From the NCBI GenBank assembly GCA_034509425.1, contig JAVTVJ010000663.1, positions 434,001 to 498,000 on the forward strand: DNA of 64,000 nt, read 5' to 3'. The number at the start of each line of letters is the position of its first letter. The first letter of the stretch is position 1. The notes beneath the pieces were generated by a model. That model did no database searches, was not told where the DNA came from, and was given only the letters and a program-made list of their open reading frames with translations. The translations under genes were made by a program, and so were the position numbers. The DNA comes from Eopsaltria australis. Taxonomy: Eukaryota > Chordata > Aves > Passeriformes > Petroicidae. This document shows, piece after piece, positions 11,708-23,549 of the stretch.

Positions 11708-14700
11708 ATTTGAGTTCCTTCAGAGGATTCAGTTATGCATTGTGCTATAGGGGTGCAAAAAGAAAATGTCTGCCACAAATTTAGGTGAAAAGAAGTTGAT
11801 CTGCTGTGCTCCTCTCTAAGGAAAGACTGCAGCATGTAAGTGCTGCTGTCAGAGATGGGCAACACTGGAGAAGGGATTCATAGGAGTCATAGGAGTTCCT
11901 AACAGTCAGGGTTAATATAACTGTGTAACCTACCATGTGGTTCAGCTGCCCGTGACCCCAAGTCCAGGTTTTGTACAGCAAAACTATGTAACCATGGCTA
12001 AGATTGCTGAATAAACTGTTTTGTGATTAGAGCAGTTGTGGGCAAGAACATTTAATTTGCACCATGCAATATATAATAAGCAGAAGTAAGACTATCGAGA
12101 TGCAAACACAAAGAATAAAGAGAATATAAACCGCAGCACAAAATTATATGGAAGTATACAAAATGCTACAGGAAAAAACCCAGTAATATAAGACAACTCC
12201 ACAGCTCCGAAGCTTCATTTCAGGAAGCAGCAGATGCCAGACCTTTCCTATCAGATCAGCTACTGCCTGCTAGCAAAGGCACTGGATGTCTTAAGTATGA
12301 CATGATGAGCTGGAAGTCTGAAGTACACTTAAATAAGTATGTAAGTGCTTGGCTCAGTGGTTTGATAATGCTCGTTGTCATTTGTGTGTGATATACAATC
12401 AATGACAGCTTTATACTTTGAAGTTTTATATGGCAATCTTCAGAGTCTTTCAGTATGTTCAAAAAGATGCCCCAAAAAAGTGACCCTGAGAGAGACAGAT
12501 GCTTACATCAGTTGCTACTGCTCATGTCCCAGCTGAATACTGAGAATAAATTTAAGTTGGTTGTTTAAGAACTGCAGTAACATTCCTAGACACAAGTGGA
12601 GGCGTAAATAAAATTTGGTGACCTTGGGTGTAAATCTCTTCTGAGGCAATTCTGAAGTCATTGGTAAGATATATATGTGTACTGGGGAAACACTCTGAAT
12701 CCTCTATGATGGGGAGGCAAAACTGATCCTCAGAGTTTTACAATCTGTTTGGGCAGGTCAGACAAAACTTTTAAGGTTAACACAGAGACTACTATAATGA
12801 AGATATGCATGTAGCTCATTTGCCAGTTATAGACAGTAAAAAAATTTACAATATTTTGGTAAATATATACATTTATATATATATATGATTAAATATTTAC
12901 CTGTATAGACATGTTGGTACGTGGTGAGGTAGTACATTGCACTGTCCGTCCATTAGAACATTTGCTATACCCATCATTCAGATTTCAGCCATCAGCAAAC
13001 TTTTAATAGTTTCCACATCTCTGACAAAATGGATGCACAGAAATCTGAAAATTTACTGAAAATTGGTCCAGAGCAATAAAAATATTAGTTGTTGTAGGCA
13101 AGAAAATGGATTCAACATACAAATCCACAGAACCATGAAGCACAGAAAAAGTAAGTTACATAAACTTGATGTAGGCTAGAAAAGACAAATAATGAGTATT
13201 GTAAATAGGCCACCCTTAAGCACAATAATAGTCTGTGCTGTTAAATTCATAACCTGAGGCCCACACCTAATTTTCATGTGCATTGAGATTTATGTCAAGA
13301 AGGTAAGCTCTAATTGCTACTTCACTGCTCCAGGCTTGATTACTGCTTTTATTGTAAAAGGGAGGAGGAAGAGGCATGTCACAATGTATCTTTATTTATA
13401 TTTAAGCAACTCCCAACAGAAGACCTTACTGGTATAACAAAATAGAATATCAATTATGTATACATTTGTGTGTAGGAAACATAACACAATTTGCCGGTTC
13501 AGAATTTTGTTTGGACACAAGAAGTAAAAGGAGAAATTGCTTTGGTGTTTAATGAAATCTGTGACATATATACATACAGTCTTTCCCATGTCATTACTGA
13601 GGTATGACACACTGACTTTGTATGTGCTCAGACATTCTTTGATTACAGTAAAACACTTTTAGGACTCATGTCTGTGTTACGTGTGTTAAACCACAGCCAG
13701 TGAATCTCTGTTTGGCTTGCCACTTCAGTCATTGGGAAAGAGAATTGGAACACACAAAAAGAATTAACTGGGGGACTGACTGTATGGAAGACTCCAAGAA
13801 TATGTGCAGACTCTGGTGTTAGCTTGAAGAGGTGTTGTTGCAGTCCCGTACCTATAGGGCTTCTTACAGCACTTCACAGTGCCCTACAGCCAGTAGCGTA
13901 CAGTCAGAACCTTTAAAGTCACAGTATCAGTGTCTCACATTCCCAGCCTCGCAGTGTGGAGGAAAGCAAGTTGAGTGGATAATCCTGATATCCTTTATTG
14001 CTATGTCCCTGACACTGGGGATGTTTTATTGATTAATGCTCAATTCAAATAATATTTGCGTTGAACGTAAATATTGGAATTATATATATATAAAGTTTGA
14101 ACATTGCTTTGGGATCTAAGAGAGAGAGCAGCTCATACTGTGTCTGCATCAGAAATTTCAAATTACACACTTTGAAGTAACTAGTTTTTTAATCTTGTTA
14201 TTACAATAATTCTTTCTACTTGAATTATATAATACCCAATTCCACATACTAGAGAATTAGTAATAAATCCTTCTGAAACAATGAAGAAAGTTCGTTCTTT
14301 CAAGTGGTTTTTCATGATGCTGTTAACAGCTGTATTACAAATTGGTGATGTTTCTTATTCTACAGACACATTTATACTGTGCTATTAGGTATTATTTTCA
14401 AGAAAATACGAGAAGGAATTACAGGTTTCTAATAACTCTAAAGTCATGGTAACTGAAGACAGCAAGGAAAAAGATAAAGGCATAAAGCTCCTCTGAAAGG
14501 CAGGGAAATCCCTTTGGAAAACTCTACTGTATAGAATACAAAGCTTTACAAATAAAAGGTGTTTATGTGAGACAGTAAGAATAGTGAAAAATTCAGTCTT
14601 TCTGAGCTATGAGACATCAGGAATCACTTTCAAGATAAAAATAGGGCAAAACAGAAGAGAGAAATAATGTGTTACCACCCAAAGCAAAGGATTGTATTTA

Positions 14701-15547
14701 TTAGCTCTCTAAATGTCACTCATTTTCATACTGTAAATATATGAATTAATTACAATATATATTTATCTCAAGTATTCAGACTTTAAACAAAATTTCTTGT
14801 ATTGCTAGCAAAGTATGTGAAATAAAAGGCACCACGAAGAAGTTCTAAGATGCCCAGCTGTAAGAGAAGATGAGAGCTATCTGCAGTAAGCCAGGAAGGC
14901 ACTTTATGAAGAGAGTTTTGCTTCTTAAAGAAGACAAGGACACTGAAAATTACAGTTCCCTTTACTTTTGTTCATTCTCACCTTCTTCCTGTTTTGCCAT
15001 AAGAGCTGCAATTATTTTCAGCATGTTACTTTTTCTTACTGGAGAAAGCACAAAGCTCTTAAGGAAGAACACTTCTTCTCCCTGAAGGTAACACCAAAAC
15101 CTGAGGTAACACTGTTGTAATATTGGCTTAGTTGAAGTTCAAAGAGACCAGTGATGGATTGGTGTTTCTGTAAGACTGAGCTATTTCCCATTCAAAGGTT
15201 TATAAAATGTGGTGGATAAAAGACAGCTTCAAATTTCCTGGTGTTTGTCAGGCACATCCAGTTGTGTTCTTCCAGCTCTGCTTTGAAAAAAAAATAAAGA
15301 CAAGATCTTCTCTCAGTCTGTTCTCCTGAAATAATATTGGGAAGAGCACCCTTACATTCCTGGAAACCTAGCAGCTCTCTAACATGCATCTCAATTCTGC
15401 CTTCAGGTAGGATCAAGCTTTCCTCCTTTATAAGACTAAGCAGAGATAAAACACTACTGAGTCATTAGTGAACAAAGGTGACATTACAGCAATCATCTCA
15501 GACAATAAATCACCTTGCACAGTGCCACAATGATTCTAATTAAACAC

Positions 15548-15575
15548 AAAGCACTCAGTCCAGCCTGAGTGCTTT
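15548..15575. repeat. perfect 11-bp inverted repeat with 6-nt loop
   Basis: AAAGCACTCAG (15548-15558) is followed by the loop TCCAGC and then its exact reverse complement CTGAGTGCTTT (15565-15575). No T-run follows, so a terminator-like role is not indicated, and the pairing does not extend far enough for a typical microRNA precursor. It may be a relic of a palindromic DNA transposon, a piece of a conserved element, or chance. Confidence 0.85.
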
Positions 15576-16114
15576 CAGCTGAAGAATTGCCATTGAGGAC
15601 AATATTACACCAGCAATCACCTTGACCTAATGTCCTTGGAATGATCACTTCAGAGTGCCATTTCTGAAAACAGAAATGCTATATATACAGCGGTGACACA
15701 CAGAGGAAGGAAGAGGGCAGTAGTTCAGACCTTTTCATATGGACAAAAATCACTGATTATATCCTGGAGATTCCTGCCTCTTTTAAAATTTCAAAATTTA
15801 AATTAACCACAAATTGCTCTTGCTTCTCATATTGGCACTTGGTTGCTTTAAAAAATATCCCATATCTAGGCATATTGGATAAAGTAAAGCTTTTTTCCTC
15901 ACCCAATCCCACAAAAATCTGTTTTATTGAAGCAGAGGGTATAATATGGCCTTCCATATAACCTTTGCAATAGAATTGAAGGTTTGACTTGCCAGTGAGT
16001 TCTCAAAAATTCTGTGAATTTCTCAGAAAAGTATGTATCTTCTGATAAAAGGTAAAAGAGAAGGACAGAGGAAAAATCATTGTTATCAGTGTCAGCTGAG
16101 TGAAGATACTTCAT

Positions 16115-16490
16115 AAGGGTTATGAAGACAATCAGAGGCTGGAGCACTTCTGTGAAGAAAGGGTGAGAGTGTTGGGTTGTTCAGCCTGGAGAAGAGGAGG
16201 CAGCCTTTCAGTACTTATAAGAAAGATGGAGACAAACTTTCCACCAGGGTCTGTTGCATTCGGACAAAGGGTAAAGGTTTTAAATTGAAGAAGGATCAGT
16301 TTCGGTCAGACACAAGGAAGAAGTTTTTACAATGATGGTGGTAAAACACTGGAATGGGTTACTCAGGGAGATGGTAGATGCCCCATCCCTGGAAACATTC
16401 AAGGGGCTCTGAGTAACCTGATCTCATTGAAGATGTTCTTGCTTAGTGCAGGAGGGTTGAACTGGATTTTTTTTCTATGCTACATAAAAG
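16115..16490 (+). mobile_element. CR1 LINE fragment, 3' end
   Basis: This is a 5'-truncated CR1 in plus orientation. Landmarks are AGAGGCTGGAGCACTTCTGT (16133-16152), TTGTTCAGCCTGGAGAAGAG (about 16178-16197), GACACAAGGAAGAAGTTTTT (16309-16328), a GGAATGGGTTACTCAGGGAG segment (16352-16371), and GAGGGTTGAACTGGAT (16451-16466). The tail after 16480 is degraded. It belongs to a different CR1 branch from the copy at 4.6 kb, judged from its spacing and 3' end. Confidence 0.92.
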
Positions 16491-19400
16491 TAGAATAGCC
16501 ACCCAGGCTGAGTGTCTGAGAGAACTTTTCCCCTCACTATTTTTTTCTGAATCTTTTTCAGGGACGGTTGTGGCAAGGTGGGAATAGAAATGCAGTTTAA
16601 ACAATGCTGGTTTAAAGAGAGACTCATGACGACTCTGAAGCCAATGTAATAAACAACACCAGAATGCCCACTAGACAAGGAGCTATGGCTGGATGGATTT
16701 CAGGGGAGGCAGGCAGCTTCTATAAATTCTTTTCTATTTTATAGGTTGAATAAATTTCTAGTATGGAAATGAAAGTGATAATTGCAATTTTAAAAAAATT
16801 TGGAAAATATCAAAATACTGGTGGCATGATATCAAGAGACTGATGAAAATGCTTATAAAAACAATGAACATTTTCCTGCCTTACACTGCACTTGCCAAAA
16901 CAAAGGAACTGAAAATTCAGACCAAATAGCTCACTCCACTCTTCCTTTGATTTTTGAAAAGCCAAAATAAGATGTCCCATCCTCTCTTCTAGCAACATTT
17001 TTTTTGTACCCTTGCATACTGTGGACCATAATGCCAACAAATCTGATGATCCAGTTTTCTGTCATTTTTTCCCAGATTTCTGTTACCTGCATCTGTTATC
17101 TGCATGTCATATAGTTTGCAAGCTCCCTTGTTCTGCTAGTGTCCAATCTCTTGACTTATGGTTATTCAGATTTTTGATTCTTCAGAATACTTGAGGAGAT
17201 GTACTGAATTGGCTACACCAAAGCCTGCTATCAAGTCAGTATTTTTGCCTAATTTATGGCCAAGCTGCATAAAGATATTGCTGGAAGTTTGCTAACAAAA
17301 TCTGCTGCTTCACTGAGCATTTTTAGAACAGCTAGTCATCAAGGTAGCTGAGCACACAAACACATTTATGCTTTTAAACATTTATCTAAAATGAAGTAAA
17401 TGCAAATACTTTTTATACTTCCTTCAGAGTCGATAATGAAAAAAAGCTTCAAAGTAAAGTAAAATAGGTCAAAAAAGGCTACAACTGTAGAAAAAGAGAC
17501 TGTATTTTCAGTAGAAAGTCTTTTCTCTGTTGACTGAATGCATATGTCTTAACTGCAGCTGTAGCTAGCTCAGAAATGCATTTGCAAGTGTACAGCATGT
17601 GGTATGTAGGGCTGATGATAGACAGATTAGCACACTGTCAAGATTGAAGATGAGAGATTTTCTTTCACGGAGTGACAGAAGAAGGATTAACATACAGTAG
17701 GGAACTAATGTCTCCTAATGAGCATAAAAGATTTGCAAAAACCCTTGAGCTGTGTTACGTATTGAAATCTCAGTTTACTATCTAACAGGAAGCAAAATAG
17801 AGAAGGAACTGAAAATGTTTTCTGCTCTTTCATTTTCAAATGGAGAAAATAAGTAGATTTATTTTAGAGAAATAAAAGAGAATGTTGTTACACTTCATCC
17901 TTTACTGTTTAGATTTGGTTTGATATTTCTTGCAAAATGGAAGGGCATCAGAAAAAAAACAATGGGAACAGGAGAAATTAATTTAAAAAAAATTTTTTTC
18001 TCTTTTAATCTGGAGGTATAAAGGAGATTGAGGGAACAAAATCTGATGAAAGTTAAATTGCAAAAAATTTCTGTGATGCTTAACAGTTTTTTGTAATGGT
18101 TTTTGATTTTATGGCAAACTGAGTTGAACCTTAAGATTTAGAATGTTCAGAAGACAGAGAAAATACTCTGCAAAGCAAATTCTGTGTCCGTTCTTTTTTA
18201 TCAAAACATCACTGTGATCAATGGAAAGACAACTGAGAGTTTGGGAGGGCTTTAGTTTGCAATCCTGACAGCAGCTGCATGGGAAGTGCAGTAAGAGACT
18301 ACCTGAGGTGTGTTAAAAGGTGTAATGGGGTATAGCAGATATTTTGTTAATATTTATGGTCTTCTTTAATTGCCAATGATGGAGTAAGAATATTCCTATA
18401 GAGTAAGGCCTGAAATCTCTCTCTTTCACAGTTAAATCTGATTCAAGATGCCTGCAATCAACACTTTCTTATTATCTTTTGAATTTTACATTTATTAAGA
18501 TTATTCTGTAATAAAAAAAGCACAAGAGTTTTTATTTTTATTTTCTAGGGGTATGTAATATGTGAGGCCACTTATCTTAAGCCAATGTAATGCTATAGCA
18601 GCAGCTGCTATCTAAGCTATCCCCAGTGTTAAAAAGAGAAATTTACTACTACAATTGCCCAGTCTTGTAATGTCCAGTCTCTCATGGAATTGAGTTTCCT
18701 TTCTCCAAAGCTAGACTGATTTTAGCTGAGTTTCTCCCCTGTCAACTGATTATTTTGGCCATTTCAATGAGTAAAGAAAAGCCTAGGCAAAAATATTGAG
18801 AGAAATATCTGGGTAAGAAAGCAACTCTCTGCTATCTGTGCTTAGCACATGCTAGGGTGTCATGCCAATATGTATTTCAACAAGCAGCAAATATTCCTTA
18901 CTAGGATATCATGAAAGTGTACAGAGTTCTGCAGCTACTTTTATTGTATTATATCACATACCTGTCCATTCCAGTAGCACATAATCTTGAAATGAAAAAC
19001 TCCACAAGAAGTATTTGAGGTTGAACAATTTTTGTGCAAAATAGGCTGGAAGAGCATAGCCATGTTTTCATTATTATTGAGAGGGTGCTATTTAGACTGT
19101 ATACCTTTCAGTGTAAAGGCAGCTGTATTTTGCCTGCATGCTGCCATCTGCAACACCTCCATTTCAGATAGTCAATATCAGCAATTCACAGGTGTGCAAG
19201 TAAGGTGGCAAAATAAATTTTGACCATTGTCAAGTCCTAGTGCTATAGGAGTTTATGCTGCATAGTGCAGATTTCACAACAGAAACTTCCATTTTAACTG
19301 CCAATGCTAGTTTTGTTTTTAAAATTATATTTTCTCTTCAGAAATTCTATTTCATTGTGCAGATTTCCCCTTTCTTAGATACTGTCCTCTATTAGTTTCT

Positions 19401-22400
19401 CTTGTTGGCACAAGATCCTATGCATCACTGAATCTTTCTATTCAGCACCCTCTAATTTTTTTGTTTCCCCAGTCCATCCCTCAGAGTAACATATTCCAGC
19501 CTGTAAAAGTATACAGTTAAATCTCAAAGCAAAGCTTAGGTAACACAAAATGCGTGCAGAGGTTCCCTCTAGCCTTTTGGAATACCTGCCATATGTTGTC
19601 AATTAAGAAGGAATTTCAGGCAGATATCTTCTTAATGCAGTTTTGCTTTATTCTGGTTTTCTTCTGTTTTGTTACCATGTAAAGGGTAGTTCCAGTAATT
19701 AGCAAAGATGCAACAATGGAGTGTGTGCAGAAAGTAAGGGGTGATGTTATTGGAGGTTCCCAGATGGCACCGTCAAACACAGCATGCTCTGTCCCTCATC
19801 AGAATATGTATCACAGAACAAACATTAAAACATAAAAGCTGCTGGTTTTACCAGAGGCAATGTAAACTAGTTTAAAAACCTGTGCTTTGTATAGAAGCAT
19901 TACCAAAGAAGTATTTCTCTATCTTGAAATGGAAGACTTCAAAATTTTGTAACATTTAATAAGTACTTCACAAATTTAAAATTACCATGAGAAACATATC
20001 TCTGTACATATAAAATAAATTTTAAAAAACCCCATATATGAGAAAAGCAATAAAATCCCTTTCTGTTTCCAGAAGGAGTAAGTAACATTGTTTTTGAAAA
20101 ATATCTATCTCTCCTACCATGAAAATGTGCTTACTTACACATTTAATCAAGTAGATAATGGAAATAATTTTCTGATAACTACTTGTGAAATTCTGATAAA
20201 CTTAAGTAACTAACTAAAGAAAATACATAAGATGTCTTTGATTTCAGTGTTCCAACTTAGATCTTTTCTGATTTGGTGGACAATCTAGTTTCCAGGTTTA
20301 GATGGCTCCATGATGTTCTCCAGTAAAAGAAACAACAATTTTCTCACACAGAATAAGGAGCATATTGCAGAGAGTTTGAGGCAAAGAAACGTCCCAGATT
20401 TTACTTATTATCTAGCCCTTCACCCCAGGAACTGCAACTTACTGTTATTTCAGCCTTCTGTTTAATTATCCTTGCTGTAGCTCATGAAATAGGGAGGAGT
20501 AACAATGTCACTTGAGGTCAGATATTTTGTTTATTACTTGCAAACTGTGTCACATTAAGTGGACAGAATTATGGAAAATATGGAAGATAATAATATAAAT
20601 CTGTTTTAATTTGACACAGGGGAGATACATCCAGTACAAAAATTACTTTGCATTTCCTATTGTACAGAAAAGGAAAACATTAACAGTCGAAATTGGGTTA
20701 TCCCTGAATTTTTTCCCCTACAGAAAGGTTACTCAATTTTCATTATTTTCTGTGCAATTTGTTTAAACTGTGTCAGCATTACTGTGTTCAATCAGTTGGT
20801 CTTTTCCATGCAGTTTCCCTTTATTAAATTATATATTTATTTAATGAAAATTATCCTACTTGGAAATGGCTTATTTCAATTTGATGATTTAGTTCCAATT
20901 TCAGATTTTTTTCAGATATTTTATTAATATTTTTTATTCTCACTTGGTTTGTATCTTTGATAGGTTGCAATAGATTGTTGTGAAATGTACTTTTGATGCA
21001 TTTTTCACAACTAAAACAAACTTTATTTTATTATAGTTAACTTTTGTATGTCATGTGAGCTTTTCACTGTCATTGATATTGGAAATGAGAAAGAATTGAT
21101 GTTCCACATTGTATGTACTGTTTTGTGAATTTGGATTTCTCATATCAATAAGTATTGAATATGCATTTAATTTAGTGCATAAATAGTCTTGAACTCAGAC
21201 CTGGAATCTATTCCAAAATGTTTCTAGCAGGTGATTGGCTTAGAATCAATTTTTGTATTTCCAGTGAGCTAAAACCTCAAACCTATTCTCTTCAGTTATT
21301 GATCATGTGCATAGAGGAGCAGAGCAGAACACTTTCAGTTTACCCACTCAGATGAGCAGAGCTCATCAGCACTTCAGAGAACTATTTCAGGAACTCTTTC
21401 TGGATATAAGCCAATATAATTTACATGTCATTAAAATCAACAAGGTGATGTCAGAGTAGCAAACACTGTTCTTTAGAAGATCTAAGCATCACATGGCTAA
21501 CAATTAGGGTGTTTACCCAAATGGGAAAAAATTTCACTAAAGTGAAGATATTCCTTTCCACTGCAAATATGAGTGACAAATCTACAGAATATTTGCCATG
21601 GCTTTTTGTGAAATGGAGTTTTCTTCCTTAATACTTGTTCCAAGCTCACAGCTTTCCCTAACAGAACTGAGTCCTGGAGCATTAAAGATAGAGCTGGAAA
21701 ATCCAGCACTGCAGTTTCCTCACCCTCGTAGACGTGGCTGAGTCTAGCAATATATGTAAATAGCTTTCCATATGTACAGCCATATGTAAACTTCTGTACA
21801 GACAAGGATAATAAAAACATGGGGTAGTGGGGAACCTTTAAAATTACTGATGTATTCAATTTGTAGATATGGAGAAAGTGCATACATTTTTAACCATAAC
21901 TTGATTTTTTATTGATGTTGCTCTGTGCAGCATTCAGAGAAACCTGAAGTAGAATTAAATCTAAAATAAAGAATTTATTTTATTTCAGTCAAAATGATAG
22001 CTGTGTAACCAAGCTACAGATTTTAGTTGGATGTTTTTGTGAATTATGAAATATTCATCACTTCTTCAAAGGTTGAACATAGCTTAGAAAATATTATTAA
22101 ATAAATTATACATCCTCTTCCTAACTGCATATTTGATACCTCTTTACCATATGCATTTTCGCCTAGCATTGTCATTATTATTGTTCATTTGCTTTTAGCT
22201 GAGACTGCATGATTTTCTATTGTAGAGGTGATAGTAAGGATTTTATAACCATTTGCTGTTATACCAATGTAAGTCAATGCTGCATACAAATCATGCTTCT
22301 GTTTTCTATTCCATGTGTCACTTCTTGAAACACTGAAAAAAGGAAAGAATATAAAATAAAAGTGGTTTGCAGAAAATATCATCTTTCACAAAATAAAAAA

Positions 22401-22467
22401 GTGCAACATCAATTTCTATTAATGAATTACGGAGGGGAGGATTAAAAATAATTGTTTTTAAACAAAT
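16491..22467. other. long AT-rich stretch, nothing recognised
   Basis: This is nearly 6 kb without a recognisable gene or interspersed repeat. A minus-strand ORF of 128 codons (21497-21883) has no domain or motif that I recognise and no splice or promoter context. A short inverted repeat (GATGAGC / GCTCATC, 21351-21367) was noted. The stretch at 20.7-21.3 kb is especially AT-rich. Confidence 0.65.
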
Positions 22468-23549
22468 TGTATTGTGTTTGTATGGGGGGGATTACAGGGG
22501 TGGCTTCTGTGAGAAGCTGCCAGAAGATTCCACCATGTCCAGCAAAGCCAGTGCTGGCTCCAGAACAGACCCACTGCTGGGCAAGGCTGAGCCCATCAGA
22601 GATGGTGGAAACAGCTCTGTGATAATATATTCAAGAAGAAGGAAAAAAAAAAGAAGTTATTGTGCAGTTGTAATTGCTGCCAGAGAAGAGCATGTGAGAG
22701 AAACAGCCCTGCAGACACCAAGGTCAGTGCAGAAGGAGGGGCAGGAGGGGCTCCAGGTGCCAGAGCTGAGATTCCCCTGCACCCTGTGGTACAGACCAGG
22801 GTGAGGCAGCTGTGGCCCTGCAGCCCTTGGAGGTCCATGGGGATGCAGAGATCCACCTGCAGACAATGGAGGAGACCCACACTGGAGCACGTGGATGCCT
22901 GAGAGGAGGCTGATAACCCATGGGAGGCCCCTGCTGGAGCAGGCTCCTGTCAGGGACCTGCAGACCCATGGAGAGAGGAGCCCACATTGGAACAGCTTTC
23001 CATGTAGGACTTGGATCCCATGCTGGAGCTGGCTGTGCCTGAAGGCCTGCACCCAGTGGAAGAGTGACCCACACTGTAGAAGTTTGTGAAGAACTGTTTC
23101 CCATAGGATGGACTCACATTGCAGTTCATGGAGTAATACTTTCTGTGGGAGGGACCCCACACTGAAGCCAGGGAAGGACTCCTCTCCTTGAGCACTGTCA
23201 GGGGCAACGTGTGATGAATTGACCATAACCCCCATGCCCTGTCTCCCTGTGCCACTGCAGGGAGGAGGTAGAGCTGGGAAAGAAGGAGGGGTGGGAGGAA
23301 GGTGTTTTCAAGAGCTTATTTTACTTCTCATTATGCTACTCTGTTTTTGTTAGCAATAAATTCAATTAATATCCCCAAGTTGAGTCTGTTTTCCCTGTGA
23401 CGGTATTTGGTGAGTCATCTCTCCTGGTCCTTATCTCAGCTCATGAACACTTCATTATATTTTCTCTCCCCTGTCCAGCTGTGGAGAGGGGAGTGAGAGA
23501 GAGGTTTGGTCAGTGCCTGGCATCCAGCCAGAGTCAACCCTTTATATCA
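22468..23549 (+). mobile_element. long ERVL-like LTR
   Basis: The sequence matches my recollection of a long bird ERV LTR family. It begins TGTATTGTGTTTGTATGG (22468), continues with TACAGGGGTGGCTTCTGTGA (22493-22512), and carries a decayed TATA-like region (GATAATATATTCAAG, 22621) and the polyadenylation signal AATAAA (23355-23360). It ends near CATCCAGCCAGAGTCAACCC (23521-23540). The length of about 1.08 kb and the TGTATTG start are shared with the shorter LTR at 29.7 kb, suggesting related families. I saw no flanking gag, pol or env, so it is solo or isolated. The 126- and 192-codon minus-strand ORFs here are byproducts of its GC-richer sequence. Confidence 0.85.
23355..23360 (+). promoter_or_regulatory. 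LTR polyadenylation signal AATAAA
   Basis: AATAAA lies about 190 bases before the 3' end of the long LTR, where the R/U5 boundary is expected. Confidence 0.6.

Larger units (their letters stand above)
10235..16110. other. noncoding stretch with small repeats
   Basis: No gene was recognised. It contains a 17-bp tandem duplication (11674-11707), TA-rich runs at 12868-12890 and 14083-14092, and a perfect hairpin at 15548-15575. A 114-codon minus-strand ORF at 10804-11148 is rich in F, H, C and S and resembles no family I know, so it is treated as chance. Confidence 0.65.

Noticed and set aside
21497..21883. 128-codon minus-strand ORF
   Set aside because: It is outside any repeat, but has no recognisable domain, signal or splice context; a length of this order is possible by chance in 64 kb.
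22657..23235. 192-codon minus-strand ORF, the longest in the window
   Set aside because: It lies wholly inside the plus-strand ERVL-like LTR, and its composition (H, S, G, L, Q repeats) reflects LTR sequence read backwards.
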